The translations under genes and the position numbers were made by a program. Shown here piece by piece: positions 26,383 through 36,868 of a stretch of DNA of 64,000 nucleotides. The stretch lies in contig CP092781.1 in assembly GCA_022493055.1 (NCBI GenBank), positions 372,001 through 436,000 of the forward strand, in the 5' to 3' direction. The notes below the pieces were generated by a model. That model did no database searches. It saw only the letters and a list, made by a program, of their open reading frames with translations, and was not told the DNA's origin. The stretch is from Staphylococcus roterodami. GTDB lineage: Bacteria > Bacillota > Bacilli > Staphylococcales > Staphylococcaceae. Each line of letters begins with the position of its first letter. Position 1 is the stretch's first letter.

Positions 26383-27318
26383 TTATAAATTGAACAAACG
26401 TGCGAAGAATCCTTTTTTCTCTTCTTGCGGTTTAGATTCTGTAGTTTCAGGTTCTGAACCATTATCTTTTTCTGATTTCGCTTCTGCTGAATCATTTGTA
26501 GCTGCTTGTTCAGAAGCATCAGCGTGTGCCTCTGCTACTTGTTGCTCGGCATCATGTTGTGCCTTAACTGTAGCTTCATTGTCTGAAGTTTCAGTTGCCT
26601 TGTCATTTTTAGATTGCTCAACGTTTGCTTTTTCAATTGCTTCTGTTGCTGAAATTTGATCTTCTTTATCTACTTTGGTAGTGGCGTCATCATTTGCTTT
26701 GTCAGTTTTAGCAACCGTTGTAGCATTTGCTGTTGAATCTTTCGGATCTTTACTTTCAACCTTTTCATCAGTTGCCACATTAGATTTAGTTTTCGTTGCT
26801 GACTCAGCTAATACTTTAGCTTGAGATGCTTGTGTTTCTTGAATTGCTTCTTGTGATGTTTGGATTGCTTTTAACGATTCGCTATTAGAATCAATTTTAG
26901 TAGTAAGTTGATTTTGAAGCTCTTTCAATTCTTGTTGTTGTTGATGTACTTGATTCATCATTTGACCAAGTAAATGACGCTCTTCTCGCATTTTTTGGAT
27001 TTCTAAACGTAAATCTTCTACTAGTTGTGCGACATTTTGGTTAGTAGGTAAATGTTTGTCATCGTTTTTAACAATGACTTGCAGGAAGTCCTTTTCTTTT
27101 TCCAATTCATCAAACGCTAAATCATAACTATTTGTTTGTTTTACTTTGTCAGCGATGTCTTTGAAAAGCTCGATATCTTCTTCTTTGAAGTCTGTTGCTT
27201 CACGACCACGGTATTCAGTCTTGCTCAATTGGTATCCACGTTCTTCTAAATGTTGGACTATTTTACGGACCTGTTTCTCACTTAGTTCAACGCGTTGTGC
27301 GAATTCTTTTGTTAACAT
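26383..27318 (-). CDS. DUF536-type DNA-binding coiled-coil protein
   Basis: 311 aa. The N-terminal 60 residues form a winged HTH (KQVRKIVQHLEERGYQLSK), residues 75-165 a coiled coil (RLEIQKMREERHLLGQMM), then a long Ala/Glu/Lys/Thr-rich disordered stretch. The last residues KKGFFARLFNL form an amphipathic helix that could bind membrane. This layout recalls RacA- and KfrA-like proteins that link DNA and membrane in chromosome or plasmid segregation; function is inferred. AAAGGAC site before ATG. Confidence 0.75.
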   Translation of the reverse strand: MLTKEFAQRVELSEKQVRKIVQHLEERGYQLSKTEYRGREATDFKEEDIELFKDIADKVKQTNSYDLAFDELEKEKDFLQVIVKNDDKHLPTNQNVAQLVEDLRLEIQKMREERHLLGQMMNQVHQQQQELKELQNQLTTKIDSNSESLKAIQTSQEAIQETQASQAKVLAESATKTKSNVATDEKVESKDPKDSTANATTVAKTDKANDDATTKVDKEDQISATEAIEKANVEQSKNDKATETSDNEATVKAQHDAEQQVAEAHADASEQAATNDSAEAKSEKDNGSEPETTESKPQEEKKGFFARLFNL

Positions 27319-27435
27319 ACTTTAAAGTCCTTTCTGCATATACTTTATGTATACTGACGTTTGTCTACGGGCAGTGAAACGTCAGTCTTGCTTCATACAT
27401 AGTTTAAACGTTATTGTTAGTGATTTCAAGTTTGT

Positions 27436-28098
27436 TTAAAATGGTTTGCGCAAATCCATTTCTTCTAATAGCGCATAAATAATATCGCGTGAGATACCAT
27501 TAGCAAAAACATACTTTAATATATAATTTGATTTCACGCTTGTACCATAAATATCTTTCGTTAATTTAATATTTTTCTTTAAAAATAAATCCACCTTTTT
27601 AGCATGACCATCTTTACTTGGGTGAATATAATCAATTTCAGTTTGTCTTTCAAACTGATGCTCATATAAAAATTGTCTGCGATGTTCAATGATGAGACCA
27701 TTTTCTTTTGTTAAGTCTGCTGGTTCTTTCGGCACTTCCATCATTAAAAAGTTAATATCTCTTGAGTGAACGATATTTGATAATACATTGAGCTCATGCT
27801 CGATTTGATGAAGTGTTTGTGTCATTAACTCGTCGTGATTGGGTAGGTCTTTTGCAAATAAATAAATTAAAAATGCTGCATTGGTTGTGGCTTCATAATG
27901 CGCGGTTGCTAAACTAACTACGGCATCATTTTCTAAGCCTACGATAAAGACATAATCGTTTTCAGTTTTATTGTTTTCTAATGAGTATTTAATCATACGT
28001 TTATCTTCAGTTAAAGACAGGTTCAACTTAGTATCATAAAGTTGAAGTGCCTCCTTATAATGTGGATCTTTGACAGATTGAATGGTTTTAAATTCCAT
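27436..28098 (-). CDS. GNAT-like acetyltransferase family protein
   Basis: 220 aa, cytoplasmic. N-terminal half with the strand-helix pattern of GNAT proteins (DYVFIVGLENDAVVSLATAHYE; FLIYLFAKDLPNHDE). The acetyl-CoA pyrophosphate loop is not clearly conserved, so activity is uncertain. C-terminal region YILKYVFANGISRDIIYALLEEM is specific to staphylococcal members. AGGTGTTC ribosome site. Monocistronic. Confidence 0.65.
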   Translation of the reverse strand: MEFKTIQSVKDPHYKEALQLYDTKLNLSLTEDKRMIKYSLENNKTENDYVFIVGLENDAVVSLATAHYEATTNAAFLIYLFAKDLPNHDELMTQTLHQIEHELNVLSNIVHSRDINFLMMEVPKEPADLTKENGLIIEHRRQFLYEHQFERQTEIDYIHPSKDGHAKKVDLFLKKNIKLTKDIYGTSVKSNYILKYVFANGISRDIIYALLEEMDLRKPF

Positions 28099-28177
28099 AA
28101 GAACACCTCCCCAATTTATTTAATATTATAGCATAATTGGCTGTTGTAATAGATGGTTCGTTTACTTTTAAAGTGAT

Positions 28178-28213
28178 AAAAAAACTGTACTATCAATCGT
28201 TTGACAGTACAGT
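28178..28213 (-). terminator. terminator of the YflT gene
   Basis: ACTGTACTGTC / GATAGTACAGT, eleven pairs with one wobble, then T6 on the minus strand. Confidence 0.8.
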
Positions 28214-28241
28214 AAACTTTTAAGAATGAGTGTTTGATTAA

Positions 28242-28649
28242 TTAAGCTTTAGGACCCTTTGACGCTTCAGCAAAATGAGTAATATCAATTTCTTCATATG
28301 CTGAGTTATGTTCTTGAACTTCTTTATGTGATGAATTGTCACGCACAGCTACAACTAACATTTTGTCTTCTAAAATAAGTTGCTTATATTTTTCTAATTC
28401 ATCAGGTGCTAAATTATATCTTGATAAGACAGCATGTTCACCATCTTCACCTGTTAACAATTTAGTCATTCTATCGCTAAACGTGCCACTTGTTGAGATA
28501 AGGGAGATTTCAGAATCGTGTAAGTCATTTAAATGCAATTTACTTTTACTTATAATCGCTAATTCTGTTTCTAAATAACCTTCAGATTTTTTTTGATTGA
28601 TTACGTTGTATAATTCACCAGTGTCATTTACTACAGTAATATCTGCCAT
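28242..28649 (-). CDS. general stress protein, YflT/heat-induction domain
   Basis: 135-aa soluble protein of the YflT family (general stress protein 17M-like), with the typical opening [22 protein letters not shown] and a mid [14 protein letters not shown]. The family is known as sigma-B stress proteins without a defined biochemical function. The ribosome site AAAAGGGG and a sigma-B promoter 40-60 bp upstream are visible. Monocistronic. Confidence 0.85.
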   Translation of the reverse strand: MADITVVNDTGELYNVINQKKSEGYLETELAIISKSKLHLNDLHDSEISLISTSGTFSDRMTKLLTGEDGEHAVLSRYNLAPDELEKYKQLILEDKMLVVAVRDNSSHKEVQEHNSAYEEIDITHFAEASKGPKA

Positions 28650-28686
28650 AGTTGTCGCCCCTTTTAAAATTTGTTTATTTAATCTT

Positions 28687-28712
28687 TTACCCTTCTTATT
28701 ATAAAGTAAAAC
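28687..28712 (-). promoter_or_regulatory. sigma-B promoter of the YflT gene
   Basis: Minus strand GTTTTA, 14-bp spacer, GGGTAA, matching GTTTAA-N12-15-GGGTAT. Placed 38 bp before the ATG. Confidence 0.75.
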
Positions 28713-28798
28713 CCTTTCATTATTAAATTATAAGCTTTCATTTTCACTATATGTATTTGCACGTTTATAAATCTATTAAAAGTTTACATAAGCAGTTA

Positions 28799-28827
28799 TT
28801 GAAAAAATGCCGAAAATTTGCTATTAT
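28799..28827 (+). promoter_or_regulatory. promoter of the xpt operon
   Basis: TTGAAA (28799-28804), 17 bp, TATTAT (28822-28827). Transcription would start about 13 bp before the riboswitch aptamer. Confidence 0.75.
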
Positions 28828-28846
28828 CGTTAAATAATTTACATAA

Positions 28847-28916
28847 ACTCATATAATCTAAAGAATATGGCTTTAGAAGTTTCTACCATGTTGCCTTGAA
28901 CGACATGACTATGAGT
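28847..28916 (+). promoter_or_regulatory. guanine riboswitch aptamer
   Basis: P1 is ACTCATA (28847-28853) with TATGAGT (28910-28916). The purine core is present: TATAATCT after P1, ATATGGCT in loop 2, GTTTCTACCATG in J2/3, TTGCCTTGAACGACATGACT for P3. The base before the final UAU is C (GACTATGAG), the position equivalent to C74, which specifies guanine rather than adenine. Confidence 0.95.
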
Positions 28917-29061
28917 AACAACACAATACTAGGAGTAGCTTCAGCCATTAAATTGTAACCATGAATGGATGATTTGTATCATTTTCATGATTGGAGACAG
29001 TTTACTTGATGAAACTTCTTTTACATTGATTGCATGACAAATTCGTGATGCATGTTCGTTC

Positions 29062-29105
29062 ACTCATAAACCCTGAAACTATTATTTAGTTTGGGGATTT
29101 TTTTG
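29062..29105 (+). terminator. riboswitch expression platform: intrinsic terminator
   Basis: CCCTGAAAC (29071-29079) with GTTTGGGG (29089-29096) and T7. Just before it, ACTCATA (29062-29068) repeats the 5' strand of aptamer helix P1, so the P1 3' strand can switch partner. Guanine binding should therefore favour termination before xpt. Confidence 0.8.
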
Positions 29106-29163
29106 TATCTAGCACTAATTTTAAGAGCAAAATGTTTCACACAAATCTGAGGAGGTTTTAGTA

Positions 29164-29742
29164 GTGGAGTTACTAGGACAAAAAGTAAAAGAAGACGGCG
29201 TTGTCATTGATGAAAAAATATTGAAAGTCGATGGATTTTTAAATCATCAAATTGACGCAAAGTTAATGAATGAGGTAGGGCGTACTTTTTACGAGCAGTT
29301 TAAAGATAAGGGAATCACTAAAATTTTAACCATTGAAGCTTCAGGTATCGCACCAGCAATTATGGCTGCACTTCATTTTGATGTACCATGCTTATTTGCA
29401 AAAAAAGCAAAGCCTAGTACTTTGACAGATGGTTATTATGAAACATCAATTCATTCATTTACTAAAAATAAAACTAGTACAGTCATTGTTTCGAAAGAAT
29501 TTTTATCAGAAGAAGATACAGTACTGATTATTGATGACTTTTTAGCGAATGGAGATGCGTCATTAGGTTTATACGATATCGCACAACAAGCTAAAGCTAA
29601 GACGGCTGGTATTGGTATTGTTGTTGAGAAGAGTTTCCAAAATGGACATCAACGTTTAGAAGAAGCAGGTTTAACAGTTTCATCTCTCTGCAAGGTAGCA
29701 TCACTAGAAGGTAATAAAGTGACATTGGTGGGAGAAGAATAA
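29164..29742 (+). CDS. xpt: xanthine phosphoribosyltransferase
   Basis: Converts xanthine and PRPP to XMP in purine salvage. 192 aa, GTG start after GAGGAGG. The PRPP-binding motif VLIIDDFLANGDAS (about residues 120-133) and the N-terminal type-I PRT pattern ILTIEASGIAPA are present. Its stop codon overlaps the pbuX start by one base, so uptake and conversion of xanthine are coupled. Controlled by the guanine riboswitch. Confidence 0.97.
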   Translation: MELLGQKVKEDGVVIDEKILKVDGFLNHQIDAKLMNEVGRTFYEQFKDKGITKILTIEASGIAPAIMAALHFDVPCLFAKKAKPSTLTDGYYETSIHSFTKNKTSTVIVSKEFLSEEDTVLIIDDFLANGDASLGLYDIAQQAKAKTAGIGIVVEKSFQNGHQRLEEAGLTVSSLCKVASLEGNKVTLVGEE

Positions 29743-31010
29743 TGAAAAATTTAATCCTAAGTGTTCAACATCTTTTAGCTATGTATGCCGGTGCCATCTT
29801 AGTTCCAATTATTGTTGGTTCAAGTTTGAAATTCACACCGGAACAAATCGCTTACTTAGTTACAGTAGATATATTTATGTGTGGTGTCGCTACATTTTTA
29901 CAAGCCAATAAAGTAACAGGGACAGGATTACCAATTGTTCTTGGATGTACATTCACGGCTGTGGCACCCATGATATTAATCGGTCAAACTAAAGGTATCG
30001 ATGTGTTATATGGTTCGTTATTCTTATCTGGGATATTGGTTATTATCATCGCACCTTTCTTTTCGCATCTTGTGAAATTCTTCCCGCCAGTAGTAACGGG
30101 AAGTGTTGTGACGATTATAGGTATTAATTTAATGCCAGTAGCTATGAACTATTTAGCTGGTGGTCAAGGTTCTAAAAATTATGGAGATGTTAAGAACATT
30201 TTATTAGGTTTAATGACATTAATCATTATTCTTGTTTTACAACGATTCACAACTGGATTTATTAAGAGTATTGCTATTTTAATCGGCTTAGTAATTGGAA
30301 CGATAGGTGCTGGTTTACTAGATATGGTAGATGTAAGTCAAGTCAATCATGCTAATTGGTTAGGGATTCCAGTACCGTTTAGGTTCTCAGGATTCAGTTT
30401 TGATGTGACATCGACGTTAGTATTCTTCATTGTAGCTATCGTTAGCTTGATTGAGTCGACAGGTGTCTATCATGCATTAAGTGAAATTACCGGTAAAAAG
30501 TTAGAAAGAAAAGATTTTCGTAAAGGTTATACTGCGGAAGGTCTAGCAATTGTGTTAGGATCTATCTTTAATTCATTTCCGTATACAGCCTATTCGCAAA
30601 ATGTAGGACTCGTTTCTTTATCCGGTGCTAAGAAAAATAATGTTATATACGGCATGGTTGTGTTATTACTTATTTGTGGTTGTATACCTAAACTGGGGGC
30701 ATTAGCGAATATCATTCCGCTACCTGTGTTAGGCGGTGCCATGATAGCTATGTTTGGCATGGTAATGGCATATGGTGTTAGTATATTAGGACATATCGAT
30801 TTTAAAAATCAAAACAACTTATTAATTATTGCTGTATCAGTAGGATTAGGTACTGGTATAAGCGCGGTACCACAAGCATTTAAAGGCTTAGGCGAACAAT
30901 TTGCATGGTTGACTCAAAACGGTATTGTGTTAGGAGCAATCGCTGCAATTATTCTTAATTTCTTTTTTAATGGAATAAAGTATAAACAAACAGAAGAAAA
31001 TGTGAAATAA
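29742..31010 (+). CDS. pbuX: xanthine permease PbuX (NCS2 family)
   Basis: Membrane transporter with about 14 helices, 422 aa. NCS2 signatures: QHLLAMYAGAILVP at the N-terminus, LIESTGVYHALSEITGK (TM8 region), FPYTAYSQNVGLVSLSGAKK and the PLPVLGGAMIAMFG end. Imports xanthine for Xpt. Start overlaps the xpt stop (TAATG). It precedes guaB by 36 bp, so the riboswitch transcript can continue into guaB-guaA. Confidence 0.96.
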   Translation: MKNLILSVQHLLAMYAGAILVPIIVGSSLKFTPEQIAYLVTVDIFMCGVATFLQANKVTGTGLPIVLGCTFTAVAPMILIGQTKGIDVLYGSLFLSGILVIIIAPFFSHLVKFFPPVVTGSVVTIIGINLMPVAMNYLAGGQGSKNYGDVKNILLGLMTLIIILVLQRFTTGFIKSIAILIGLVIGTIGAGLLDMVDVSQVNHANWLGIPVPFRFSGFSFDVTSTLVFFIVAIVSLIESTGVYHALSEITGKKLERKDFRKGYTAEGLAIVLGSIFNSFPYTAYSQNVGLVSLSGAKKNNVIYGMVVLLLICGCIPKLGALANIIPLPVLGGAMIAMFGMVMAYGVSILGHIDFKNQNNLLIIAVSVGLGTGISAVPQAFKGLGEQFAWLTQNGIVLGAIAAIILNFFFNGIKYKQTEENVK

Positions 31011-31028
31011 TATAACTAATTAATTTGA

Positions 31029-32513
<1,485 letters not shown>

Positions 32514-32537
32514 TTAAGATAAAGGAGAACGACAAAT

Positions 32538-34079
32538 ATGGAAATGGCAAAAGAACAAGAGTTAATCCTTGTCTTAGACTTTGGTAGCCAATACAACCAA
32601 TTAATTACACGCCGAATTCGCGAAATGGGCGTTTATAGTGAATTACATGATCATGAAATTTCAATTGAAGAAATTAAGAAAATGAATCCAAAAGGTATCA
32701 TCTTATCAGGTGGTCCAAATTCAGTTTATGAAGAAGGTTCATTTACAATTGATCCTGAAATATATAATTTAGGAATTCCAGTACTTGGTATTTGTTATGG
32801 TATGCAATTAACTACTAAATTATTAGGTGGTAAAGTTGAGCGTGCTAATGAACGTGAATACGGTAAAGCAATCATTAATGCGAAGTCAGATGAGTTATTC
32901 GCTGGCTTACCAGCAGAACAAACAGTTTGGATGAGTCATTCTGATAAAGTTATTGAAATTCCAGAAGGCTTCGAAGTTATCGCTGATAGCCCAAGCACAG
33001 ACTATGCAGCAATTGAAGATAAGAAACGTCGCATTTATGGTGTGCAATTCCATCCAGAAGTACGTCATACAGAATATGGTAATGACTTATTAAACAACTT
33101 CGTACGTCGTGTTTGTGATTGTAAAGGACAATGGACGATGGAAAACTTTATCGAAATTGAAATTGAAAAGATTCGTCAACGCGTAGGCGACCGTCGTGTA
33201 TTATGTGCGATGAGTGGTGGCGTAGATTCATCTGTTGTTGCTGTATTATTGCATAAAGCAATTGGGGATCAACTAACATGTATCTTTGTAGACCATGGTT
33301 TACTTCGTAAAGGTGAAGGTGACATGGTTATGGAACAATTCGGTGAAGGATTCAACATGAATATTATTCGTGTTAATGCGAAAGATCGTTTTATGAATAA
33401 ATTAAAAGGTGTTTCAGATCCTGAACAAAAACGTAAAATCATTGGTAATGAATTTGTATATGTATTTGATGATGAAGCATCAAAACTTAAAGGTGTAGAC
33501 TTCCTTGCGCAAGGAACACTTTATACAGACGTTATCGAATCAGGTACTAAGACAGCACAAACAATCAAATCACATCACAATGTTGGTGGATTACCAGAAG
33601 ACATGGAATTCGAATTAATCGAACCAATCAATACATTGTTTAAAGATGAAGTGCGTAAATTAGGTATTGAGTTAGGTATTCCAGAACATTTAGTGTGGAG
33701 ACAACCATTCCCAGGACCTGGTCTTGGCATTCGTGTACTTGGAGAAATTACTGAAGATAAACTAGAAATTGTTAGAGAATCAGACGCAATTTTACGCCAA
33801 GTGATTAGAGAAGAAGGTCTTGAAAGAGAAATTTGGCAATACTTCACAGTGTTACCAAACATTCAATCAGTAGGTGTTATGGGAGACTACCGTACGTATG
33901 ATCACACAGTAGGTATCCGTGCAGTAACATCTATCGACGGTATGACAAGCGACTTCGCACGTATCGATTGGGAAGTCTTACAAAAGATTTCAAGTCGTAT
34001 CGTAAACGAAGTAGATCACGTCAACCGCGTAGTCTATGACATTACATCAAAACCACCAAGCACAATTGAGTGGGAATAA
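32538..34079 (+). CDS. guaA: GMP synthase (glutamine-hydrolysing)
   Basis: Converts XMP to GMP with ATP and glutamine. 513 aa. Class-I glutamine amidotransferase domain with catalytic Cys-86 in GICYGMQL and HPEV; ATP-pyrophosphatase P-loop [10 protein letters not shown] (about 230); dimerisation domain ending in [16 protein letters not shown] site, 24 bp after guaB. Last gene of the purine run. Confidence 0.98.
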   Translation: MEMAKEQELILVLDFGSQYNQLITRRIREMGVYSELHDHEISIEEIKKMNPKGIILSGGPNSVYEEGSFTIDPEIYNLGIPVLGICYGMQLTTKLLGGKVERANEREYGKAIINAKSDELFAGLPAEQTVWMSHSDKVIEIPEGFEVIADSPSTDYAAIEDKKRRIYGVQFHPEVRHTEYGNDLLNNFVRRVCDCKGQWTMENFIEIEIEKIRQRVGDRRVLCAMSGGVDSSVVAVLLHKAIGDQLTCIFVDHGLLRKGEGDMVMEQFGEGFNMNIIRVNAKDRFMNKLKGVSDPEQKRKIIGNEFVYVFDDEASKLKGVDFLAQGTLYTDVIESGTKTAQTIKSHHNVGGLPEDMEFELIEPINTLFKDEVRKLGIELGIPEHLVWRQPFPGPGLGIRVLGEITEDKLEIVRESDAILRQVIREEGLEREIWQYFTVLPNIQSVGVMGDYRTYDHTVGIRAVTSIDGMTSDFARIDWEVLQKISSRIVNEVDHVNRVVYDITSKPPSTIEWE

Positions 34080-34084
34080 TTATA

Positions 34085-34345
34085 TATAGCAGGCTGGGAC
34101 ATAAATCCCTAAAAAAACAGCAGTAAGATATTTTTCAATTAGAAAATATCTTACTGCTGTTCTCTATTTATACAATACTTCGTATTGAATGGCTTCGCTA
34201 TGCCCATCCGGCACATTACTGTAAAATTCTATTTATAGAATTTTTGATGACGGGTCCCTTCCTAGGGTGCCGTCTCAGCTATCCCAACCGGCACATTGTT
34301 GTAAGCTGACTATATGTCAGCTTCTGTGTTGGGGCCCTTCGTATA
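34085..34345. repeat. STAR-like repeat with long hairpin after guaA
   Basis: AACAGCAGTAAGATATTTT (34117-34135) pairs with the complementary run at 34141-34161, then a series of CCGGCACATT and GTGCCGTCTC repeats. The element ends with TGTGTTGGGGCCC, the STAR motif TNTGTTGNGGCCC known in S. aureus. No gene. The hairpin may stop guaA transcription. Confidence 0.7.
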
Positions 34346-34385
34346 ATTTGATAAATACCACTAAACTAAATTAACGAGGTGTCTT

Positions 34386-34806
34386 ATGTATAAAAATTAC
34401 AATATGACCCAACTTACACTACCAATAGAAACTTCTGTTAGAATTCCTCAAAATGATATTTCGCAATATGTTAATGAAATTGTTGAAACGATACCTGATA
34501 GTGAATTCGATGAATTCAGACACCATCGTGGCGCAACTTCCTATCATCCAAAATGATGTTAAAAATATCTTATATGCATATACTCAATCTATATTTTCTG
34601 GTCTTAGAATAGAGAAATTACTTCATGACAGTATTCAAATGATGTGGTTAGCTCAAAATCAAACACCTTCTTATAAAACTATTAATCGTTTTAGAGTAAA
34701 TCCTAATACTGATGCATTAATTGAATCTTTATTTATCCAGTTTCATAGTCAATGTTTAAAGCAAAATCTTATTGATGATAATTCGATTATCTACTATTTG
34801 TTTTAG
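34386..34806 (+). pseudogene. IS1182-family transposase, N-terminal fragment with frameshifts
   Basis: Starts MYKNYNMTQLTLPIETS and continues DEFRHHRGATSYHPK, then a stop. The following part (ILYAYTQSIFSG, NQTPSYKTINRFRVNPNTDA, LIDDNSI) lies in another frame, requiring a lost A near 34552 and two extra bases near 34566. The sequence breaks off where the catalytic domain (IDGTKIEANANRY in intact copies) should begin. Inactive remnant, about 140 of roughly 550 codons. Confidence 0.85.
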
Positions 34807-34978
34807 GTTGCCTATTGAACGAGTGTGTATCGTCCCTTTTGTGTAATCGAAATTATTTAAAGCTCTTAAAACATTTGTTAATTTATACTCGTTAATATAA
34901 CCCTTTACTAAAGCCATCCGTTTATCGCTACCTATAAAATCTTTCAGTTTTTTTGTTGAATTCATTTTTGTTTTGCAT
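34795..34978 (-). pseudogene. truncated unknown gene joined to the IS1182 relic
   Basis: Minus strand. The best ribosome site (GGAAAGGAT) serves ATG 34978 (MQNKNEFNKK), and the sequence continues as LKDFIGSDKRMALVKGY, EYKLTNVLRALNNFDYTKG, HTRSIGNLKQ in a frame reached by losing one A from a seven-A run. After LKQ the reading runs into the antisense of the transposase relic, so the 3' part is missing. Product not recognised. Confidence 0.5.
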
Positions 34979-35236
34979 AATATTTTATCCTTTCCATTAG
35001 TTGATCGTTTTCATTTGTTCAAATCTCTATCCATTTGCTCGGTTACAGGGCTGTGTATTTGCAGAGTAATATTATGATTGGAGTAACCAACGCGTTCCGT
35101 ATTCGTTTCGAGTGACGCAGCTAGCTGCTATAATAGTGACATGTGGTTTATAACACATTGTGTAATTTATTGTGTGTTTTGCGATGTCTATATTGGTTGC
35201 AGATTGTTGTATATTTCACTTAAAGGGCATTTATAC
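34979..35236. other. short noncoding stretch
   Basis: No gene or clear signal was found between the truncated minus-strand gene and the small RNA terminator. Confidence 0.5.
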
Positions 35237-35372
35237 AAAAAAGAGGCCAGATGACGTATCATCTGACCTTCAGCTAAAACGCTGAGAATATGTCATTCTT
35301 CAAGAGAATGAAGCCGGAATGGTTACCGGGAATTTGTAAATCAATTATATCAGATGTAATATTACAATTCAA
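35237..35372 (-). ncRNA. strongly predicted ~100-nt small RNA downstream of toxin gene
   Basis: Minus strand. Promoter TTGAAT (35367-35372, overlapping the toxin stop codon), 17 bp, TATAAT (35344-35349) with an extended TG. The RNA would start near 35337. Three hairpins follow: TCATTC/GAATGA, TCAGC/GCTGA, and the terminator GGTCAGATGA-TACG-TCATCTGGCC with U6 (stem 35245-35268). UACG is a stable tetraloop. No open frame inside. Function unknown. Confidence 0.7.
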
Positions 35373-36073
35373 TTAGAAAAGAACTTTATCTTTATTTGCT
35401 TTTCGATTTCATTCATGTCATCTTCTGAAATTATTATCGTTCCAGTAGGATCAGAATCATTTATTTTGCTTATACGTCTTTTGCTTATTGTTGTAATTGC
35501 TGATATATTAACGTATGTATCTTTCCCTTTGTGCTTGGAATAAACACATATCACTCTATACAGTTCATTAGCTTTTTGATTTAAGTTAGACAAAAGCTTT
35601 TTATCTTCTGTGCTAAGTTTAATGTCAATATCTCTATATTTTTGGGCTAATGCTTGTACTTTACTACTGATATCGATAATCTGTTTTTTTAAATCTGTTG
35701 CTGTTAGATTTAGCACCGATTCGTTTAACTTCAAATAATTTTTATTACCTTTGGAAGAAAGTGGAACTATTGTAACTGTTTCTTTTCCTTTATTGTCTTT
35801 GTTATCTAATATTACACAAAAATGATTACCAGAAAACTCACTTCCAATATTACTCCCTAGTTTTACATATACCACTGTTCCTCTACTATATGATTTATAA
35901 TATCTTTTTTTATTGCTTGTAACATCGCTATGTATAGCAATTGAATAAAACTCTAGCCAATGAGGCATGTATATAACTTTCAAGTTTTTACTATCGGATT
36001 TTGAATAAGCTTGTTTTAGTTTTTTGTTTGACGTATTTAATTTACTATTTGCTTGATTGATATTTTTAGACAT
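35369..36073 (-). CDS. MazF/PemK-like toxin family protein
   Basis: 234 aa. An N-terminal basic helical extension (1-60) precedes the PemK/MazF core: YSRGTVVYVKLGSNIGSEFSGN, HFCVILDN, ETVTIVPLSSKG. The C-terminal half has helical parts and CVYSKHKGKDTYVNISAITTISKRRI, like the substrate-groove end of MazF folds. MazF-type enzymes cleave RNA at short sequences. No conventional antitoxin is next to it; only a possible 39-codon hydrophobic frame upstream and a small RNA downstream. AGGAG lies 11 bases before the ATG. Confidence 0.75.
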   Translation of the reverse strand: MSKNINQANSKLNTSNKKLKQAYSKSDSKNLKVIYMPHWLEFYSIAIHSDVTSNKKRYYKSYSRGTVVYVKLGSNIGSEFSGNHFCVILDNKDNKGKETVTIVPLSSKGNKNYLKLNESVLNLTATDLKKQIIDISSKVQALAQKYRDIDIKLSTEDKKLLSNLNQKANELYRVICVYSKHKGKDTYVNISAITTISKRRISKINDSDPTGTIIISEDDMNEIEKQIKIKFFSN

Positions 36074-36106
36074 TAAATAGTGTTCTCCTAATCAATTTAT
36101 TCTTCT

Positions 36107-36226
36107 TTATATCAGCATTATTAGCACTGAAATTAACATGAATGGTACGAAAATAGATGTTACTATAAAACCAACAATTTTTATTAGGTGGAACTCATCA
36201 ATTTTGTATTTAGCAAATTTCGCAAT
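36107..36226 (-). CDS. possible small membrane peptide upstream of toxin
   Basis: 39 codons between an in-frame TAG and a stop 34 bp before the toxin ATG. AGGAGG precedes it, but the first usable codon is ATT, a very rare start, so it may be a degenerate gene. Peptide: basic start (AKFAKYKIDEF) then one hydrophobic helix (IVGFIVTSIFVPFMLISVL). No function known. Confidence 0.3.
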   Translation of the reverse strand: MAKFAKYKIDEFHLIKIVGFIVTSIFVPFMLISVLIMLI

Positions 36227-36382
36227 GACCTCCTATTTATTCGCTTTTTATAGTTCATGTATGTGTAAAAAAGTCTATATTGAACATCTAATTATAAGCG
36301 AATTCCTAATGCTAAAAGCAATCTAACTTACTTAAATATTATTATGAGTTTTTATTGAAATTAAATAAATTTAAACTATTTC

Positions 36383-36560
36383 TTAGTCTCTCCATATCGT
36401 TGGAAGTTGGTTCTTTATATAATCAGATAAATTAGAATCTTCAAGTAATGTATCTTTAAAAAGTTCAGTTTCTAAACCAACTCTAATATTTGAAGTTAGA
36501 AAATTTTCTATTTCATATATAGATTCACAATCAATTTTGTTGCTGTCATATATATATAAA
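36383..36560 (-). pseudogene. C-terminal fragment of an unknown protein
   Basis: Minus-strand frame reads DSNKIDCESIYEIENFLTSN, then RVGLETELFKDTL and ends IKNQLPTIWRD-stop at 36383. It has protein-like composition but no start; it is cut on its 5' side by the SaPI remnant near 36560. Not recognised. Confidence 0.4.
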
Positions 36561-36566
36561 CACTAT

Positions 36567-36704
36567 ATTTAATTAAATCATTTAGTACATTTAAAAGAAT
36601 TTGATGAACTTATACAAAAGTTTCAAGAAATAGAAAAAATATCTTCTGATATAAGTTTGGCGACCGAATTAAATGACGCACAAAAATGGATGAAATTAAA
36701 TTAA
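36567..36704 (+). pseudogene. SaPI DUF1474 gene remnant (C-terminal half)
   Basis: HLKEFDELIQKFQEIEKISS ... LNDAQKWMKLN-stop aligns with the end of the DUF1474 protein at 3306-3623 (YLNRFDELIERFHELEKASS ... SDDAQKLKITE). No N-terminus remains. Same strand and order relative to the primase remnant as in the intact island. Confidence 0.75.
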
Positions 36705-36868
36705 AATGCGATATACATGTTTCAGTGGCATTGCTGTGTATGGTGATATTAAAGTCTGTGAAAATAATCATGGCGAATTAATCAAAAAGCACTGCAATTA
36801 TAAAAATATCATATATATGTGATTGTATTTTATTACGATGAAGTAAATGATTTAAAGCAGATACATGT
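36686..36868 (+). pseudogene. SaPI primase remnant with internal deletion
   Basis: Begins MDEIKLKCDIHVSVA, matching Pri MNEIKLEYDTRVSVV, then jumps about 110 bp to a part matching VAVYGDIKDGTNNHGEIIEK and NVIYRDVIVLDYDEINDLKQ, with frameshifts and stops. The deletion joins at short GTGG/TTGCTGT similarity. It ends where the IS3 fragment begins. Confidence 0.75.

Noticed and set aside
35237..36073. Type III (ToxN-like) toxin-antitoxin system
   Set aside because: The RNA lies downstream with its own promoter and contains no tandem repeats; classical type III antitoxins are repeat arrays upstream of the toxin.
36138..36326. 62-codon plus-strand frame opposite the toxin upstream region
   Set aside because: No ribosome site; it lies antisense to a possible small frame and shows no protein-like pattern.
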